Shown here: piece by piece, positions 8,096-16,851 of the stretch
Position numbering within the stretch: the stretch's first letter is position 1
How the letters are laid out: each line of letters starts with the position of its first letter
DNA from: Chloroflexi bacterium GWB2_49_20
GTDB taxonomy: Bacteria; Chloroflexota; Anaerolineae; Anaerolineales; Villigracilaceae
Reading direction: 5' to 3'
Length of the DNA: 64,000 nucleotides
NCBI GenBank assembly: GCA_001796335.1
Contig: MGMF01000014.1
Span: 71,982 to 135,981, forward strand
The notes under the pieces: model-generated
What the model saw: the letters and a program-made list of their open reading frames with translations, nothing else
The model's database searches: none
Told to the model about the DNA's origin: nothing
Position numbers and translations under genes: made by a program

Positions 8096-9355
8096 TCACA
8101 CTGGTATAGTTTTAGTCAATTCAAGCTCATGGGCGTGCTCTTCTTCAATCTCCTCAGTGTGATCCACCACCTTCAAGTAGCGTACCCCCAAAGAGACGGC
8201 CAGAAATCCATAAGCGACCACGCCGAAACCAGCCAGGAACTCGATCAGCGATGGAACGTACTTGGTGTAGGTGATGACCGGCTGGCCAGGCAGGTAAGAA
8301 AGCACAACCAGGAAGCCGGACAGGTTGGTATCCCAGCGATAAGCCACAACACCGCCCACCACCAGCGCCAGGGCCAGCATGCGCCACACGGGGAGGCTGC
8401 GTGTGCGGTTGTTTAGCAGCAGTATCATTGGGATGACGATCCCCAGCAGCATCTCACCTACCCAGAAGTTGAAAGACAGCGGTCCACTGGTCAACAAGCG
8501 CAGACCTTCAGTTCGGCCGGGTTCATATGTGTAGGTCATGGACAGAGCATCCCAGAAGCGGAAGTACAGGTAACCAACCAGCATCCAACCGATAAAGTAG
8601 GCAACACGCTCGAGCAGAGTGTCATCCACCTTGATCTTTTTGGAAAGGCGGGCCGAAAGCATGGAGACAAATATTGTCACAGACATGCCTGCCGCCACTG
8701 CTGAGTAGATGAACAGCACCGAGATATCCGGTCGGTACCAGAGTGGACGGGCCTTGAGCACACCATACATCGCTCCCAGCGAGGATTGGTGCAGCATGGA
8801 AAGACCGAGCCCCACCACTGCCAGATAAGGTGCGTAGTGATGTGTGCCATTCATGATTTTAGCCAATTTGGGGAAGCGTTTCTTCAGCCATTCCATCTTA
8901 GCAAAGATCGGCATGGTCTCGAACACGAGGACGGTCAAGTACAGGGTGACGCACATGGTCACTTCCCACAACAGCGAATGTTTGTTCCAGTAGACTATTG
9001 CATGCCAGAAACGATCCGGGCGTCCGATATCCATCAACAGGGTCAGCAGTGCCATGCTGTAGCCGATCAGTCCAATAAAGGTGGCTGTGCGTGCTACCGG
9101 TTGGTAGCGTTTAAGGCCGATCAGGTACACACCGGCACACAGAGAGAAGGCTCCCGCACTGATCGCAATAGATGTAAGGTCGATGGCGATCCACAGACCC
9201 CAGGGCACCAGGTCGGTCAGGTTGGTCACTGACAGACCTTTCCAAAAGACGATCAGGCCTGCCACCACGCCTGCCCCGATAACCAGACATAAAAAGACCA
9301 CCCACCCTAGCCAGGGAGTGAATTTTGGAAGTTTGAGGGCAAGTTTCTTCATCAT
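8096..9355 (-). CDS. NrfD/HybB-type membrane quinone-interacting subunit
   Basis: 419-aa integral membrane protein with about ten hydrophobic helices, of the NrfD/PsrC/HybB family that exchanges electrons with the (mena)quinone pool. Seen: LVPWGLWIAIDLTSIAISAG early, then GRPDRFWHAIVYWNKHSLLW, a conserved family segment, and a charged cytoplasmic C-terminus. It lies 3 nt downstream of the Tat-targeted ferredoxin gene and ends the operon. Direction of electron flow is unknown because no molybdopterin, hydrogenase or nitrite reductase catalytic subunit is present here. Confidence 0.88.
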   Translation of the reverse strand: MMKKLALKLPKFTPWLGWVVFLCLVIGAGVVAGLIVFWKGLSVTNLTDLVPWGLWIAIDLTSIAISAGAFSLCAGVYLIGLKRYQPVARTATFIGLIGYSMALLTLLMDIGRPDRFWHAIVYWNKHSLLWEVTMCVTLYLTVLVFETMPIFAKMEWLKKRFPKLAKIMNGTHHYAPYLAVVGLGLSMLHQSSLGAMYGVLKARPLWYRPDISVLFIYSAVAAGMSVTIFVSMLSARLSKKIKVDDTLLERVAYFIGWMLVGYLYFRFWDALSMTYTYEPGRTEGLRLLTSGPLSFNFWVGEMLLGIVIPMILLLNNRTRSLPVWRMLALALVVGGVVAYRWDTNLSGFLVVLSYLPGQPVITYTKYVPSLIEFLAGFGVVAYGFLAVSLGVRYLKVVDHTEEIEEEHAHELELTKTIPV

Positions 9356-9357
9356 TG

Positions 9358-10122
9358 TTAGGCTCCTTGAGGTTCAGATGGCAGATAGTAAACCCGCGGG
9401 GAGGTGCCCAGGTCAATGCGCAACTGATAAGATACACGTTCACGCAGCAATTTACTGACATTTGATTCGGGATCCTTCAAGTCACCAAAGAAGCGTGCAC
9501 CCACCGGGCAGATCACAACACAAGCCGGTGTGGCGCCCTCATCCACACCGGGGGTCAGGCCAAGTTCGAGTCCTCGGTCTATCCGCTGGTAGCAGAAGGA
9601 GCACTTCTCCACCACACCCCGGCCGCGGCGTTCGACTTCGGGTTGGCCCCATTCCGGGACAACCGGATTGGGTTCGGTGAAGGCTTTCCAGTTGAAGGCC
9701 CGGGCATTGTAGGGGCAGGCCGCTTCGCAATAACGGCAGCCGATACAGCGATCATAATCCATCATGACAATTCCATCCGGGCGGTAGTAACTGGCTTTTA
9801 CCGGGCAGACATCCACACATGGAGCCTTGGCGCAATGCATGCAGGGGCGGGGGATGAAGACATCTTTTCCGTCAATATCTTCGACTTGAATGACCTGATT
9901 CCAGGAAATATCCTGAGGAACATCGTTGTGTGCCCTGCAGGCCAGGGTGCAATATCCACAGCCGATGCACTTGGACTGGTCGATGACCATTGCCCACTGG
10001 TGGGCGCCGACCTCACCGCTGGAAGCTTCGGCCCGATCAATCATGCGCAGACCGGTCAGGGCAGTCACACCCACGGCTGTTATCTTCAGAAAATCTCGCC
10101 GGTTGAAATTATTCTCGGTCAT
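9358..10122 (-). CDS. Tat-exported 4Fe-4S ferredoxin-like subunit (NrfC/HybA/DmsB type)
   Basis: 254 aa. Seen: twin-arginine signal NRRDFLKITAVGVTAL at the N-terminus, then clustered Cys motifs for four [4Fe-4S] clusters: CIGCGYCTLAC, CMHCAKAPCVDVCP, CIGCRYCEAACP, and an interrupted fourth set (CSFCYQR and CVVICP). It would pass electrons between the octaheme cytochrome and the NrfD-like subunit on the outer face of the membrane. The ATG at 10122 has AAGGAG nine bases upstream. It overlaps the end of the cytochrome gene by 14 nt. Confidence 0.92.
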   Translation of the reverse strand: MTENNFNRRDFLKITAVGVTALTGLRMIDRAEASSGEVGAHQWAMVIDQSKCIGCGYCTLACRAHNDVPQDISWNQVIQVEDIDGKDVFIPRPCMHCAKAPCVDVCPVKASYYRPDGIVMMDYDRCIGCRYCEAACPYNARAFNWKAFTEPNPVVPEWGQPEVERRGRGVVEKCSFCYQRIDRGLELGLTPGVDEGATPACVVICPVGARFFGDLKDPESNVSKLLRERVSYQLRIDLGTSPRVYYLPSEPQGA

Positions 10123-11092
10123 TTTTAGTCTCCTTGGAATTGTTCGCACGGCGGTACCAGCGTTCCAACCAGGGGGAGAGCACCATGCCGCCTGCCAGAC
10201 CGATCAGTCCAGCCAGACCGGCATATCCCGCCGGGCTAACAGGGGAGGGGGTTTCAGTTTTTGTGCCACTCCCGGATTCTTCCACTACCAGGGGGGTCAC
10301 AGTGGATTCAATGGGAATAACAGTTGTGTCTGCGGGTGCATGCATCTGATCAGCATGGCAGCTTGTGCAGGTGGACAGATTGGCAGTGAAGCTGTGATCT
10401 GGCATGGTATGGATCTCATCAGAGGATGAGTCACCCAGGTGGCGCAGGTGGCAATCCACGCACTTGATGCCTTTCTGGCTGTGAATGGAATAGGGAAATT
10501 CCATTGAATAGTCTTTGTGGCAGTTAAGGCACAGACCGGATGCATCCATGGTCTGTCCATAATCTCCTTCAATGGTCTTCAGCGAAGCAGAGTGTGGATC
10601 ATGGCAGACGGTGCAGGTCATATCGCGCTGGTAATGAGCGCTAACTTTCCACTCTTCCCAACCAAAGCGGGTGTCGCTGTGGCAGCGTCCGCATAGATCA
10701 GCGGTGCGGTAAACAGGCATGGGTTCGTTGGGGTGATCTTCAGGTGCCGGGCCGTGGCAGGCTTCACATGAGACCCCATCCTGTTGCCAGGTGGCTGTAG
10801 CTGGGTCATAACCGGTTACATGGCAGACCAGGCAGGCACCTGGTTTCCCTTGTTCCGCCCAAGATTCAGAAAAAACTGGATCCGAGTTGGCACGACCATG
10901 TGCACCGGTGAACCAGGTATTTTGAAAATCGGAGTGACAGTTGCCACATCTTGACTCAGTTGTCCCCTGTTGGGTCGTCGGTGCAACCGGGGTCTGAGGA
11001 TCGGGTGTTTGGGCATTCGCCACCACCAGGGTTAAACCTGCGACCAACAGGGCGAAAATTAATGAAAGAATAAAGCGTTCCAAACGGGTCAT
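10109..11092 (-). CDS. octaheme c-type cytochrome with C-terminal membrane anchor
   Basis: 327 aa with an N-terminal signal peptide (hydrophobic residues 8-26), eight CxxCH motifs (CGNCH, CLVCH, CEACH, CGRCH, CTVCH, CLNCH, CVDCH, CTSCH), a Thr/Pro/Glu-rich linker, a hydrophobic C-terminal helix and a charged tail. It is probably an anchored extracytoplasmic electron carrier. Its length and heme pattern do not fit NrfA (about 480 aa, CxxCK) or MccA. It heads the ferredoxin/NrfD genes and is likely their electron donor or acceptor. Confidence 0.88.
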   Translation of the reverse strand: MTRLERFILSLIFALLVAGLTLVVANAQTPDPQTPVAPTTQQGTTESRCGNCHSDFQNTWFTGAHGRANSDPVFSESWAEQGKPGACLVCHVTGYDPATATWQQDGVSCEACHGPAPEDHPNEPMPVYRTADLCGRCHSDTRFGWEEWKVSAHYQRDMTCTVCHDPHSASLKTIEGDYGQTMDASGLCLNCHKDYSMEFPYSIHSQKGIKCVDCHLRHLGDSSSDEIHTMPDHSFTANLSTCTSCHADQMHAPADTTVIPIESTVTPLVVEESGSGTKTETPSPVSPAGYAGLAGLIGLAGGMVLSPWLERWYRRANNSKETKNDRE

Positions 11093-11119
11093 TTCAACAT
11101 CTCCTCTAGGTGTAGAAGG

Positions 11120-11458
11120 TTAATCCCCTACCGGCAGGGGTGCTTGCCTGAAGACATCACAACCCAGGCAGGTTTCTTTTAAAATGCCTTGCTCAGTTCG
11201 AAAGAACTGCCAGCAAGGGCTTGCGGTATGTTTTGCTGCAGGACAGGCCTTCATTTGCTCCTGGCTGCAATTTTTTACTTCCCAGCATGGTTTCGAGTAG
11301 GCTGCCACTGGAACCAAAAGGTTCTCTCTGGCTTCAGCTTTCCAACGATTATCCAGCCTGCGCAGGAAGATTATTACGAGGGCTGTTACTGCAATGGGTA
11401 ACCCGATCCGCAAGACCAGACCGATAACTATTGACAGCAACACGTTCCAATTTTCCAT
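11120..11458 (-). CDS. small membrane protein with conserved Cys cluster
   Basis: 112 aa. One hydrophobic segment at residues 8-32 is followed by a cytoplasmic or periplasmic tail with seven cysteines in the pattern PCWEVKNC...CPA...PCW...CLGCDVFR. That pattern recurs in small proteins beside signalling and respiratory genes and may bind metal or a cluster, but its function is not known to me. Its ATG overlaps the stop of the 42-aa gene by one base (TAATG), so the two are coupled. It precedes the octaheme gene in the same operon. Confidence 0.65.
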   Translation of the reverse strand: MENWNVLLSIVIGLVLRIGLPIAVTALVIIFLRRLDNRWKAEARENLLVPVAAYSKPCWEVKNCSQEQMKACPAAKHTASPCWQFFRTEQGILKETCLGCDVFRQAPLPVGD

Positions 11459-11586
11459 TAGGCGCCTCGAAAATTGCCTAAATCCTGATTTCTGCGCCTG
11501 ACGACCTCTCCAAGAGTCAGCAGCACTGCTGCAGGGACCCCTATTCGTAGAACTGTGAGAAGGGCGACTATCAAGGCATTCAACAT
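11458..11586 (-). CDS. 42-aa single-helix membrane protein
   Basis: The short frame starts at an ATG (11586) with GGAGG seven bases before it. It encodes one hydrophobic helix (LIVALLTVLRIGVPAAVLLT) and a basic tail RRRNQDLG. Its sequence resembles the first helix of the next protein (LRIGLPIAV against LRIGVPAAV), so the two may have arisen by duplication. First gene of the respiratory operon. Confidence 0.6.
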   Translation of the reverse strand: MLNALIVALLTVLRIGVPAAVLLTLGEVVRRRNQDLGNFRGA

Positions 11587-11787
11587 GGCGAACCTCCTTT
11601 CAAATTTGGGTGTATCTTCACTCTTAATGTACTCTTTTGAACCTGCGCAGCCTATTCGGCAGGTGACCAATCTTTGTTATGGGAATTTCCACCCATGACT
11701 GAAGTGAAATAATGGGTTAAATATGGTATGCACCCCATAAGTCCCGATCGATATTGGGTGATTGTTGAGCTGCATCGCCCAAAAAAA
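11587..11787. promoter_or_regulatory. upstream region of the respiratory operon
   Basis: About 200 nt between the operon and the response-regulator terminator. It holds inverted half-sites ATGGG-N8-CCCAT near 11677-11694 and GGGT/ACCC arms near 11715-11736. These are candidate operators, possibly for the adjacent NarL-type regulator. No clear -35/-10 pair could be fixed. Confidence 0.3.
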
Positions 11788-11816
11788 CAGCCTGCCGGGA
11801 AAAACCCAGCAGGCTG
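11788..11816 (-). terminator. rho-independent terminator after response regulator
   Basis: CAGCCTGC...GCAGGCTG with CCGGG/CCC inner arms and an A-rich loop, followed by TTTTTTT on the minus strand. Confidence 0.82.
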
Positions 11817-11868
11817 AAATAATCAGTGAATTTTTTTGAAATTAATTTGGGATGGCTCTTATAGCCGG

Positions 11869-12519
11869 TCAGGCCTTAATGATGCCCTTGCGAATGGCAT
11901 AACGTACCAACTCGGCGCGGGAATGCAGGTTTAATTTGTGCATGATGTTTTCACGATGACGGGCTACCGTCTTGGGACTGATGACCAGCACACTGGCAAT
12001 TTCATCATTATTTTCGCCTTCCACCAGATACTTCAAAACTTCCTGTTCCCGGTCTGTCAATCCGTCCAAGCTGGAGGCTCCATCAATGCTGTGTTCCTGG
12101 GCCAGGTAATCTTTTACCAGCAGCTTGGCCATGGAGGGATACAGATAAACTTCGCCTTTTGCAGCCGAACGAATAGCTGTCAGCAATTCTTCTGGTGCGG
12201 CCCGCTTGGGGACATAACCACTGGCACCCGCATCCAACATGCGGAAGAAGTATTCTTCGTCCTCGTGAATTGTAAGAGCCACAACAGCCATATTGGGATA
12301 TGCACTCTTGATCTTCTGTGTAGCTTCGATACCCGACATATCGGGCAGACCAATATCCATCAGAACCACATCCGGATTCACCTTCCCAACCGCTTCCAGG
12401 GCTTCACGGGCGGTTCCAGCTTCACCCACGATCTGCACATCATCCTCATTGGCCAGCAGCATCTTTAATCCGGTCCTGACAACCTGGTGATCATCAACCA
12501 GGAACAGGTGTATCTTCAT
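11869..12519 (-). CDS. NarL/FixJ-family response regulator
   Basis: 216 aa. The receiver domain (residues 1-120) has the acidic pair in LVDDHQ, the phospho-acceptor Asp in DVVLMDIGLPDMSG and the conserved Lys in VPKRAAPEE. The C-terminal LuxR-type helix-turn-helix includes LTDREQEVLKYLVEGENNDEIA and SPKTVARHRENIMHKL. The ATG at 12519 has GGAGG six bases upstream and lies inside the kinase gene (26-nt overlap), so the pair is coupled. It likely controls the adjacent cytochrome/NrfD operon (inference from position). Confidence 0.93.
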   Translation of the reverse strand: MKIHLFLVDDHQVVRTGLKMLLANEDDVQIVGEAGTAREALEAVGKVNPDVVLMDIGLPDMSGIEATQKIKSAYPNMAVVALTIHEDEEYFFRMLDAGASGYVPKRAAPEELLTAIRSAAKGEVYLYPSMAKLLVKDYLAQEHSIDGASSLDGLTDREQEVLKYLVEGENNDEIASVLVISPKTVARHRENIMHKLNLHSRAELVRYAIRKGIIKA

Positions 12520-13990
12520 CCAGCACCTCCGTTTCCATTGCAGCAAAAGGAATAAATGCTTCCACGCTCGTGCCTGCACCAGGGTGCGATTTGATAGTGA
12601 GTTTTCCACCCAACAGGCTGGCACGTTCTTCCATATTTTTTAGTCCCCAGGAAATTCGCTGCCCGGGGAGGTTGAGGCGTGGTTCAAATCCTTGGCCATC
12701 GTCAATGATTTTTACGCTGACTCCATCAGCTTCAAAAGTCAGATAAATTTTGGCGTTTTCAGCGACTGCATGCTTAACCACATTGGTGAGGGCTTCTTGC
12801 ACAATACGGAACAGGGCTGTTTTGGCAGCAGGTGAAACAGTATGTTCCTGTCCCCGGATCTCAACATGAGTTTGCAGCCCAACCCGTTCGTGTATGACAT
12901 TGGCGTACCAGCGCAGAGCAGCCGGCAATCCGAGATCATCCAGATGCGAGGGACGCAAGTCGGCGATCAGGCGCTGCAGCTCTGTCAGGGAATGGGTTGT
13001 CAGGCTTTCCAGGTGGCGCAGGGTTTCCTGTGCCCGTTCGAACACCGCATTTGATTTCAAGGAGGTTGAAAGACCACGCAAGCCCATGCCAATAGCCGTC
13101 AGTGCCTGTCCAGTCTCATCATGAAGTTCCCGGGCAATCCTTTGTCGTTCGGATTCCTGGGCTGCCACCACACGTTTGAATAATTCCCCCCGCTGGGCTT
13201 CACGCTGTTCGGCTTCCTCCACACGCGCATCCTGCAGACTGGCAAGTTTGCGGTCAAACTCCACCTGGAAGGCGCGTAAAAACCTGATCACAAAAATGGA
13301 TGCCAAAATAGCCATCCCTGCCCGGAACAATTGTACCGGAAAGCCAAAGGCGCTGACAAAAAGCTCCTGATTGATGTAGTTGGACGGGAACAATGGTGTG
13401 GCTTGGGTGAATATCTGCCCCACAATTCCATACCAGGCGAAGGCTACTGCCGCCCACAAACTATCCCGGCCGAAAGAGATCAACCCGGATTGACGAAACA
13501 CTCTTTGCTGCGCCACCAGCCCAACAGATGCCAAGGCAGCAGCCGGGATGGCCAGGGAATAACGTGTCCAGACATCGGCCACATCCCAAAGAACTGCGGA
13601 AGCGTACTTGCTGCGCAGGATAAAAATGCCAAAAGCCCAGATGGTTTCCAGCCCGAGCGGGATCAGGAGCATCAGTCTCCAGTCATTCGGCCTGGTTGTG
13701 ATCAGGTAGCTTCCAAATGCCGCCAGTGATAGAAATGAAAAAGTGAGCACTCCCATTTGCAAGGGCTCAATATAGCCGGGAGTTGACTGCCCGAGCAAAT
13801 TGGCAATCCCACCATACATGTCCAGCCACTCGTAGACGGCATGCACCAGGCCAAAAGCCGCCAGAGGGCGCAAAGCACGCCGCAGGCGCAGGTCAGAAGC
13901 GCGGCCCCCCTCGATCATTACAAGCAAGCCCATACTGAAAAAAGCCAACCCGTAAAAGAAGGAAATGACGGTGATGGGAGAAAGTGCCAA
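12494..13990 (-). CDS. membrane sensor histidine kinase (NarX/HisKA_3 type)
   Basis: 498 aa. The N-terminal half is a multi-helix membrane sensor of about seven hydrophobic segments. A short coiled region follows, then the HisKA_3 box QESERQRIARELHDETGQAL with the phospho-acceptor His, and a HATPase domain with the N box ALTNVVKHA and G boxes DDGQGFEP and GLKNMEERASLLGG. The frame starts at a TTG (13990) preceded by GAGGG; an internal ATG start 16 codons later is possible. Ligand unknown. Confidence 0.9.
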   Translation of the reverse strand: MALSPITVISFFYGLAFFSMGLLVMIEGGRASDLRLRRALRPLAAFGLVHAVYEWLDMYGGIANLLGQSTPGYIEPLQMGVLTFSFLSLAAFGSYLITTRPNDWRLMLLIPLGLETIWAFGIFILRSKYASAVLWDVADVWTRYSLAIPAAALASVGLVAQQRVFRQSGLISFGRDSLWAAVAFAWYGIVGQIFTQATPLFPSNYINQELFVSAFGFPVQLFRAGMAILASIFVIRFLRAFQVEFDRKLASLQDARVEEAEQREAQRGELFKRVVAAQESERQRIARELHDETGQALTAIGMGLRGLSTSLKSNAVFERAQETLRHLESLTTHSLTELQRLIADLRPSHLDDLGLPAALRWYANVIHERVGLQTHVEIRGQEHTVSPAAKTALFRIVQEALTNVVKHAVAENAKIYLTFEADGVSVKIIDDGQGFEPRLNLPGQRISWGLKNMEERASLLGGKLTIKSHPGAGTSVEAFIPFAAMETEVLDEDTPVPG

Positions 13991-14030
13991 AGTCAGTTAC
14001 CCTCACTGATCGCAGAAAACGCGGTCAGAA

Positions 14031-14933
14031 TCAGTCTGTGCGGCGCAGGCGTGATCCGCATGTCCGGCAGAATACATCACCTGGTTGGGAGCGTTTGCCG
14101 CACTGGTTGCAATAGGCATCTCCTAGGGCATCCTTATAAATGGTGGCGTGGCGTTTTCTTGAGTCGTTGGAAGATCTCTTTTGTTCTCTTTTCCAATAAA
14201 TCAAGCCTACCACTAATCCACCCACTACCAGAAGCCCACCAAGTCCGCCCAGGATCCAGGGAAGGTACTCGGAAAAGCTGACACGACCTTGAACATTGGC
14301 GTCCAGTGGAGCGCTGGGTTGGACGCTCTGCCCGGAAGTGCTTAACGTATCGGTGGTCTTTTGATATTCTATGTTTAATGTAAAGGTCTGGTTGGCTGGC
14401 AAGGCGCCAATGGTTTTATTGTAATAAGTCAACCCATCTGCCGCGACCACGCCGGTGCCCAATGCAGGTGTCAATTTCAGATTGGTGGCACCCACTGGCT
14501 GCTGGAAGTTGACAGAGAATGCATCCACCGGGTAGTTGCCCGGCCAGACAAAATCATACTGGCGGATATCACCCTGTTGAATATATTGATCATAATATTC
14601 CACCTGGATATTCTGGCTGGTGGATTCAACGGAAAGGATGGCCCAATCTCCGGATACTTTGCGCTGGTAATCAGCGGTTATCAAAGCACCGCTGTCGTCA
14701 CTGACGGCCACTGCATTGACACTGGCTTGAATTGGGACACGCAGTTCCAGGTTGGCTGGCAAGGTTACATCGGCTCCCAGAGTGTAGTGATCAATCACCA
14801 GCACACTGGGCTGGTCATATTCAGGCCAGATATCCACCGCCACTGCGTTAAAACTGATGCTGGTTTGTGCCTGTGCACCCACGGGAAATAGACAAACTAC
14901 CATTAAGGTGATAAACAAGAACCACTTACGCAT
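14031..14933 (-). CDS. exported membrane-anchored protein with C-terminal zinc ribbon
   Basis: 300 aa. It has a signal peptide (residues 1-22), an extracytoplasmic beta-rich region of about 190 aa, a hydrophobic helix near residues 222-246, a basic linker (KREQKRSS), and a cytoplasmic zinc ribbon with CNQCGKRSQPGDVFCRTCG. The fold of the outer part is not recognised. GGAGG precedes the ATG by five bases. It ends 40 nt from the kinase start, so it may share transcription with the two-component genes. Confidence 0.7.
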   Translation of the reverse strand: MRKWFLFITLMVVCLFPVGAQAQTSISFNAVAVDIWPEYDQPSVLVIDHYTLGADVTLPANLELRVPIQASVNAVAVSDDSGALITADYQRKVSGDWAILSVESTSQNIQVEYYDQYIQQGDIRQYDFVWPGNYPVDAFSVNFQQPVGATNLKLTPALGTGVVAADGLTYYNKTIGALPANQTFTLNIEYQKTTDTLSTSGQSVQPSAPLDANVQGRVSFSEYLPWILGGLGGLLVVGGLVVGLIYWKREQKRSSNDSRKRHATIYKDALGDAYCNQCGKRSQPGDVFCRTCGSRLRRTD

Positions 14934-15052
14934 GACTGCCTCCGAACGTATTGTGTAATTAATCCCAATCTTACCATTTTATGGGAAATATTGGAAACCG
15001 GATATCTTCCCAAAAAAAGGATACTTTCCCCCAAATTCTTGAGAATAAAAAT

Positions 15053-15970
15053 TTAGTTATCCGATAAAATGGGGGAAATAGCTTGCACCAGGCGAACCAT
15101 GCAGGCATTAAGCGGGGTGGGAACACCCAGCAATAATCCAAGTTTTACAATGGCCCCACTGATGGAGTCGATCTCGGTTGGGGCGCCGCGTAATACATCC
15201 TGCAGCATGGAAGAGCGATTGCCTGCTGTGCGCAAGGCCACCTCCTGCGCGGCTGCGACCGGGTCTGTATATGGCAGGGGAATACCCCAGGCTGCGGCCA
15301 CGGCAGCGGTTTCACATGCCAATTCAGCCAGCAGGAGCCTGCGGACCGGGTGGTTGAGAAGGTCACCATTGGTCAGGCGCAGCACCGCACTGAGCGGGTT
15401 GATGGCAGAATTTATGACAAGTTTCCCCCAGATCAGGGGGCTGGCCTCCGGAACGATGTTTACCTGAAAACCTGCACCAGAGAGCATGGCTGTAAGAGGC
15501 TCCAATTCTGGATGCGCTTCCAGGGATAATAGCCCATCCCCCCCCAGCCGTACCCGCCCCGGACCCAGCAGCGTTGCGCCCAGTGTGGTCACCCCTTGAG
15601 CCACCCGGCCTGGCCCTAAAGTATGGGACAGACTCTCGCGATTGCCCAGGCCATTTTGCAAGGTCAGAGCCAGACCCTGCCGGTGCAGAAAGGCGGGCAA
15701 TTGTTGGGCCACCCGCTCAGTCTGCCAGGACTTCACCAACACAAGGGCTTGCAGAAATTTTGCAGAATTGTATGAAGACTCCAACACCTGCACAGGATAA
15801 GCCTGCTCATCTCCATCCGGGCTGACCAGAATGGCGCCATGTTGCTCAAGCGCAGACAAGCCTTCCTTCCAGGTGCCAAGCATGCTCACCTGCACACCTG
15901 CCACAGACAAGCGCGCTGCAAACAGGGTTGCCAGGGCACCGCTGCCGACGATCAGAATTTGATCTGGCAT
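15053..15970 (-). CDS. panE: 2-dehydropantoate 2-reductase
   Basis: 305 aa. NADPH-dependent reduction of ketopantoate to pantoate in pantothenate/CoA synthesis. Seen: the N-terminal Rossmann motif ILIVGSGALATLFAARLS, the catalytic Lys in PLIWGKLVINSAINPLSAV, and a Ser/Asp-rich ending around SSMLQDVLRGAPTEIDSISG, which matches the family's SSM.QD...TEID signature. I chose the ATG at 15970, two bases after the panB stop; an ATG at 16000 inside panB is possible. It forms a panB-panE operon. Confidence 0.92.
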   Translation of the reverse strand: MPDQILIVGSGALATLFAARLSVAGVQVSMLGTWKEGLSALEQHGAILVSPDGDEQAYPVQVLESSYNSAKFLQALVLVKSWQTERVAQQLPAFLHRQGLALTLQNGLGNRESLSHTLGPGRVAQGVTTLGATLLGPGRVRLGGDGLLSLEAHPELEPLTAMLSGAGFQVNIVPEASPLIWGKLVINSAINPLSAVLRLTNGDLLNHPVRRLLLAELACETAAVAAAWGIPLPYTDPVAAAQEVALRTAGNRSSMLQDVLRGAPTEIDSISGAIVKLGLLLGVPTPLNACMVRLVQAISPILSDN

Positions 15971-15972
15971 AC

Positions 15973-16851
15973 TCACACCATTTTCAGCAGGGCTTCCCAT
16001 TCCTCGTCGGGCATCTCAATGCTGTGCTCGGCGGCAGGGAATTTCAATTCCTCCACATCTGATATGTATTCACGAAAAGCACGTGACATATCAGCGTGGA
16101 AACTGGCATACTTCTTGACGAATTTGGGGGTAAAGCGATCGAATAACCCCAGCAGATCGTGAGTGACCAATACCTGTCCGTCACAGTGCAAACCAGCTCC
16201 AATCCCAATGATTGGAATGTGAATGCGGCTGCTGATCAACCCGGCCAGGCGGGCAGGAACCGATTCGAGGACAAGACTGAAGCAGCCTGCTTCTTCCAGC
16301 AATTCGGCATCCTCCAGCAGACGCAGGGCAGCCTGGGCAGTGCGCCCTTGCGGGCGGAAACCGCCCAACTGGTTGACAGATTGCGGCGTGAGACCCAGAT
16401 GTCCCTGAACCGGAATGCCGGCGCCGGTGATGGCACGGACGACATCCAGGCGTTCACGACCGCCTTCCAATTTGATGGCATCCATGCCAGCTTCCTGCAG
16501 GAAACGACCAGCGTTGCGCACGGCCTCCTGTACTGAAACCTGGTAAGACATGAAGGGCATATCACCGATCAACAAGGCGAAATGAGCCCCGCGCGCCACA
16601 GCCTTGCAGTGATGCAGCATATCTTCCATCGTGACGGAGAGAGTGTTGGGGTATCCCAGCACCACCATGCCCAGCGAGTCACCGACCAGGATGGAATCCA
16701 CGCCGGCCTGATCCATCGCCAGGGCGGTAGGGTAGTCGTAAGCGGTTAATACCGAAATTGGCTCACAGCGATCTTTCTTTTGTTGCAGCGTGCGAGTGGT
16801 GATCTTCTTGCGGTCAGAGGTTAGAATCGTAACAGGGGAAATAGTGGACAT
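15973..16851 (-). CDS. panB: 3-methyl-2-oxobutanoate hydroxymethyltransferase
   Basis: 292 aa. It transfers a hydroxymethyl group from methylene-THF to ketoisovalerate, giving ketopantoate. Seen: SVLTAYDYPTALAMDQAGVD, DSILVGDSLGMVVLGY with the metal-binding Asp, and the KLEGG and GHLGLTPQ motifs, in family order. The C-terminus is somewhat longer than in the E. coli enzyme (264 aa). It is followed immediately by panE. panC is present at 49.9 kb and panD is not in the window. Confidence 0.95.
   Translation of the reverse strand: MSTISPVTILTSDRKKITTRTLQQKKDRCEPISVLTAYDYPTALAMDQAGVDSILVGDSLGMVVLGYPNTLSVTMEDMLHHCKAVARGAHFALLIGDMPFMSYQVSVQEAVRNAGRFLQEAGMDAIKLEGGRERLDVVRAITGAGIPVQGHLGLTPQSVNQLGGFRPQGRTAQAALRLLEDAELLEEAGCFSLVLESVPARLAGLISSRIHIPIIGIGAGLHCDGQVLVTHDLLGLFDRFTPKFVKKYASFHADMSRAFREYISDVEELKFPAAEHSIEMPDEEWEALLKMV

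Noticed and set aside
10109-11092. Octaheme protein as sulfite reductase MccA or nitrite reductase NrfA
   Set aside because: Too short, no CxxCK heme motif and no widely spaced heme motif; a C-terminal anchor fits an electron carrier better.
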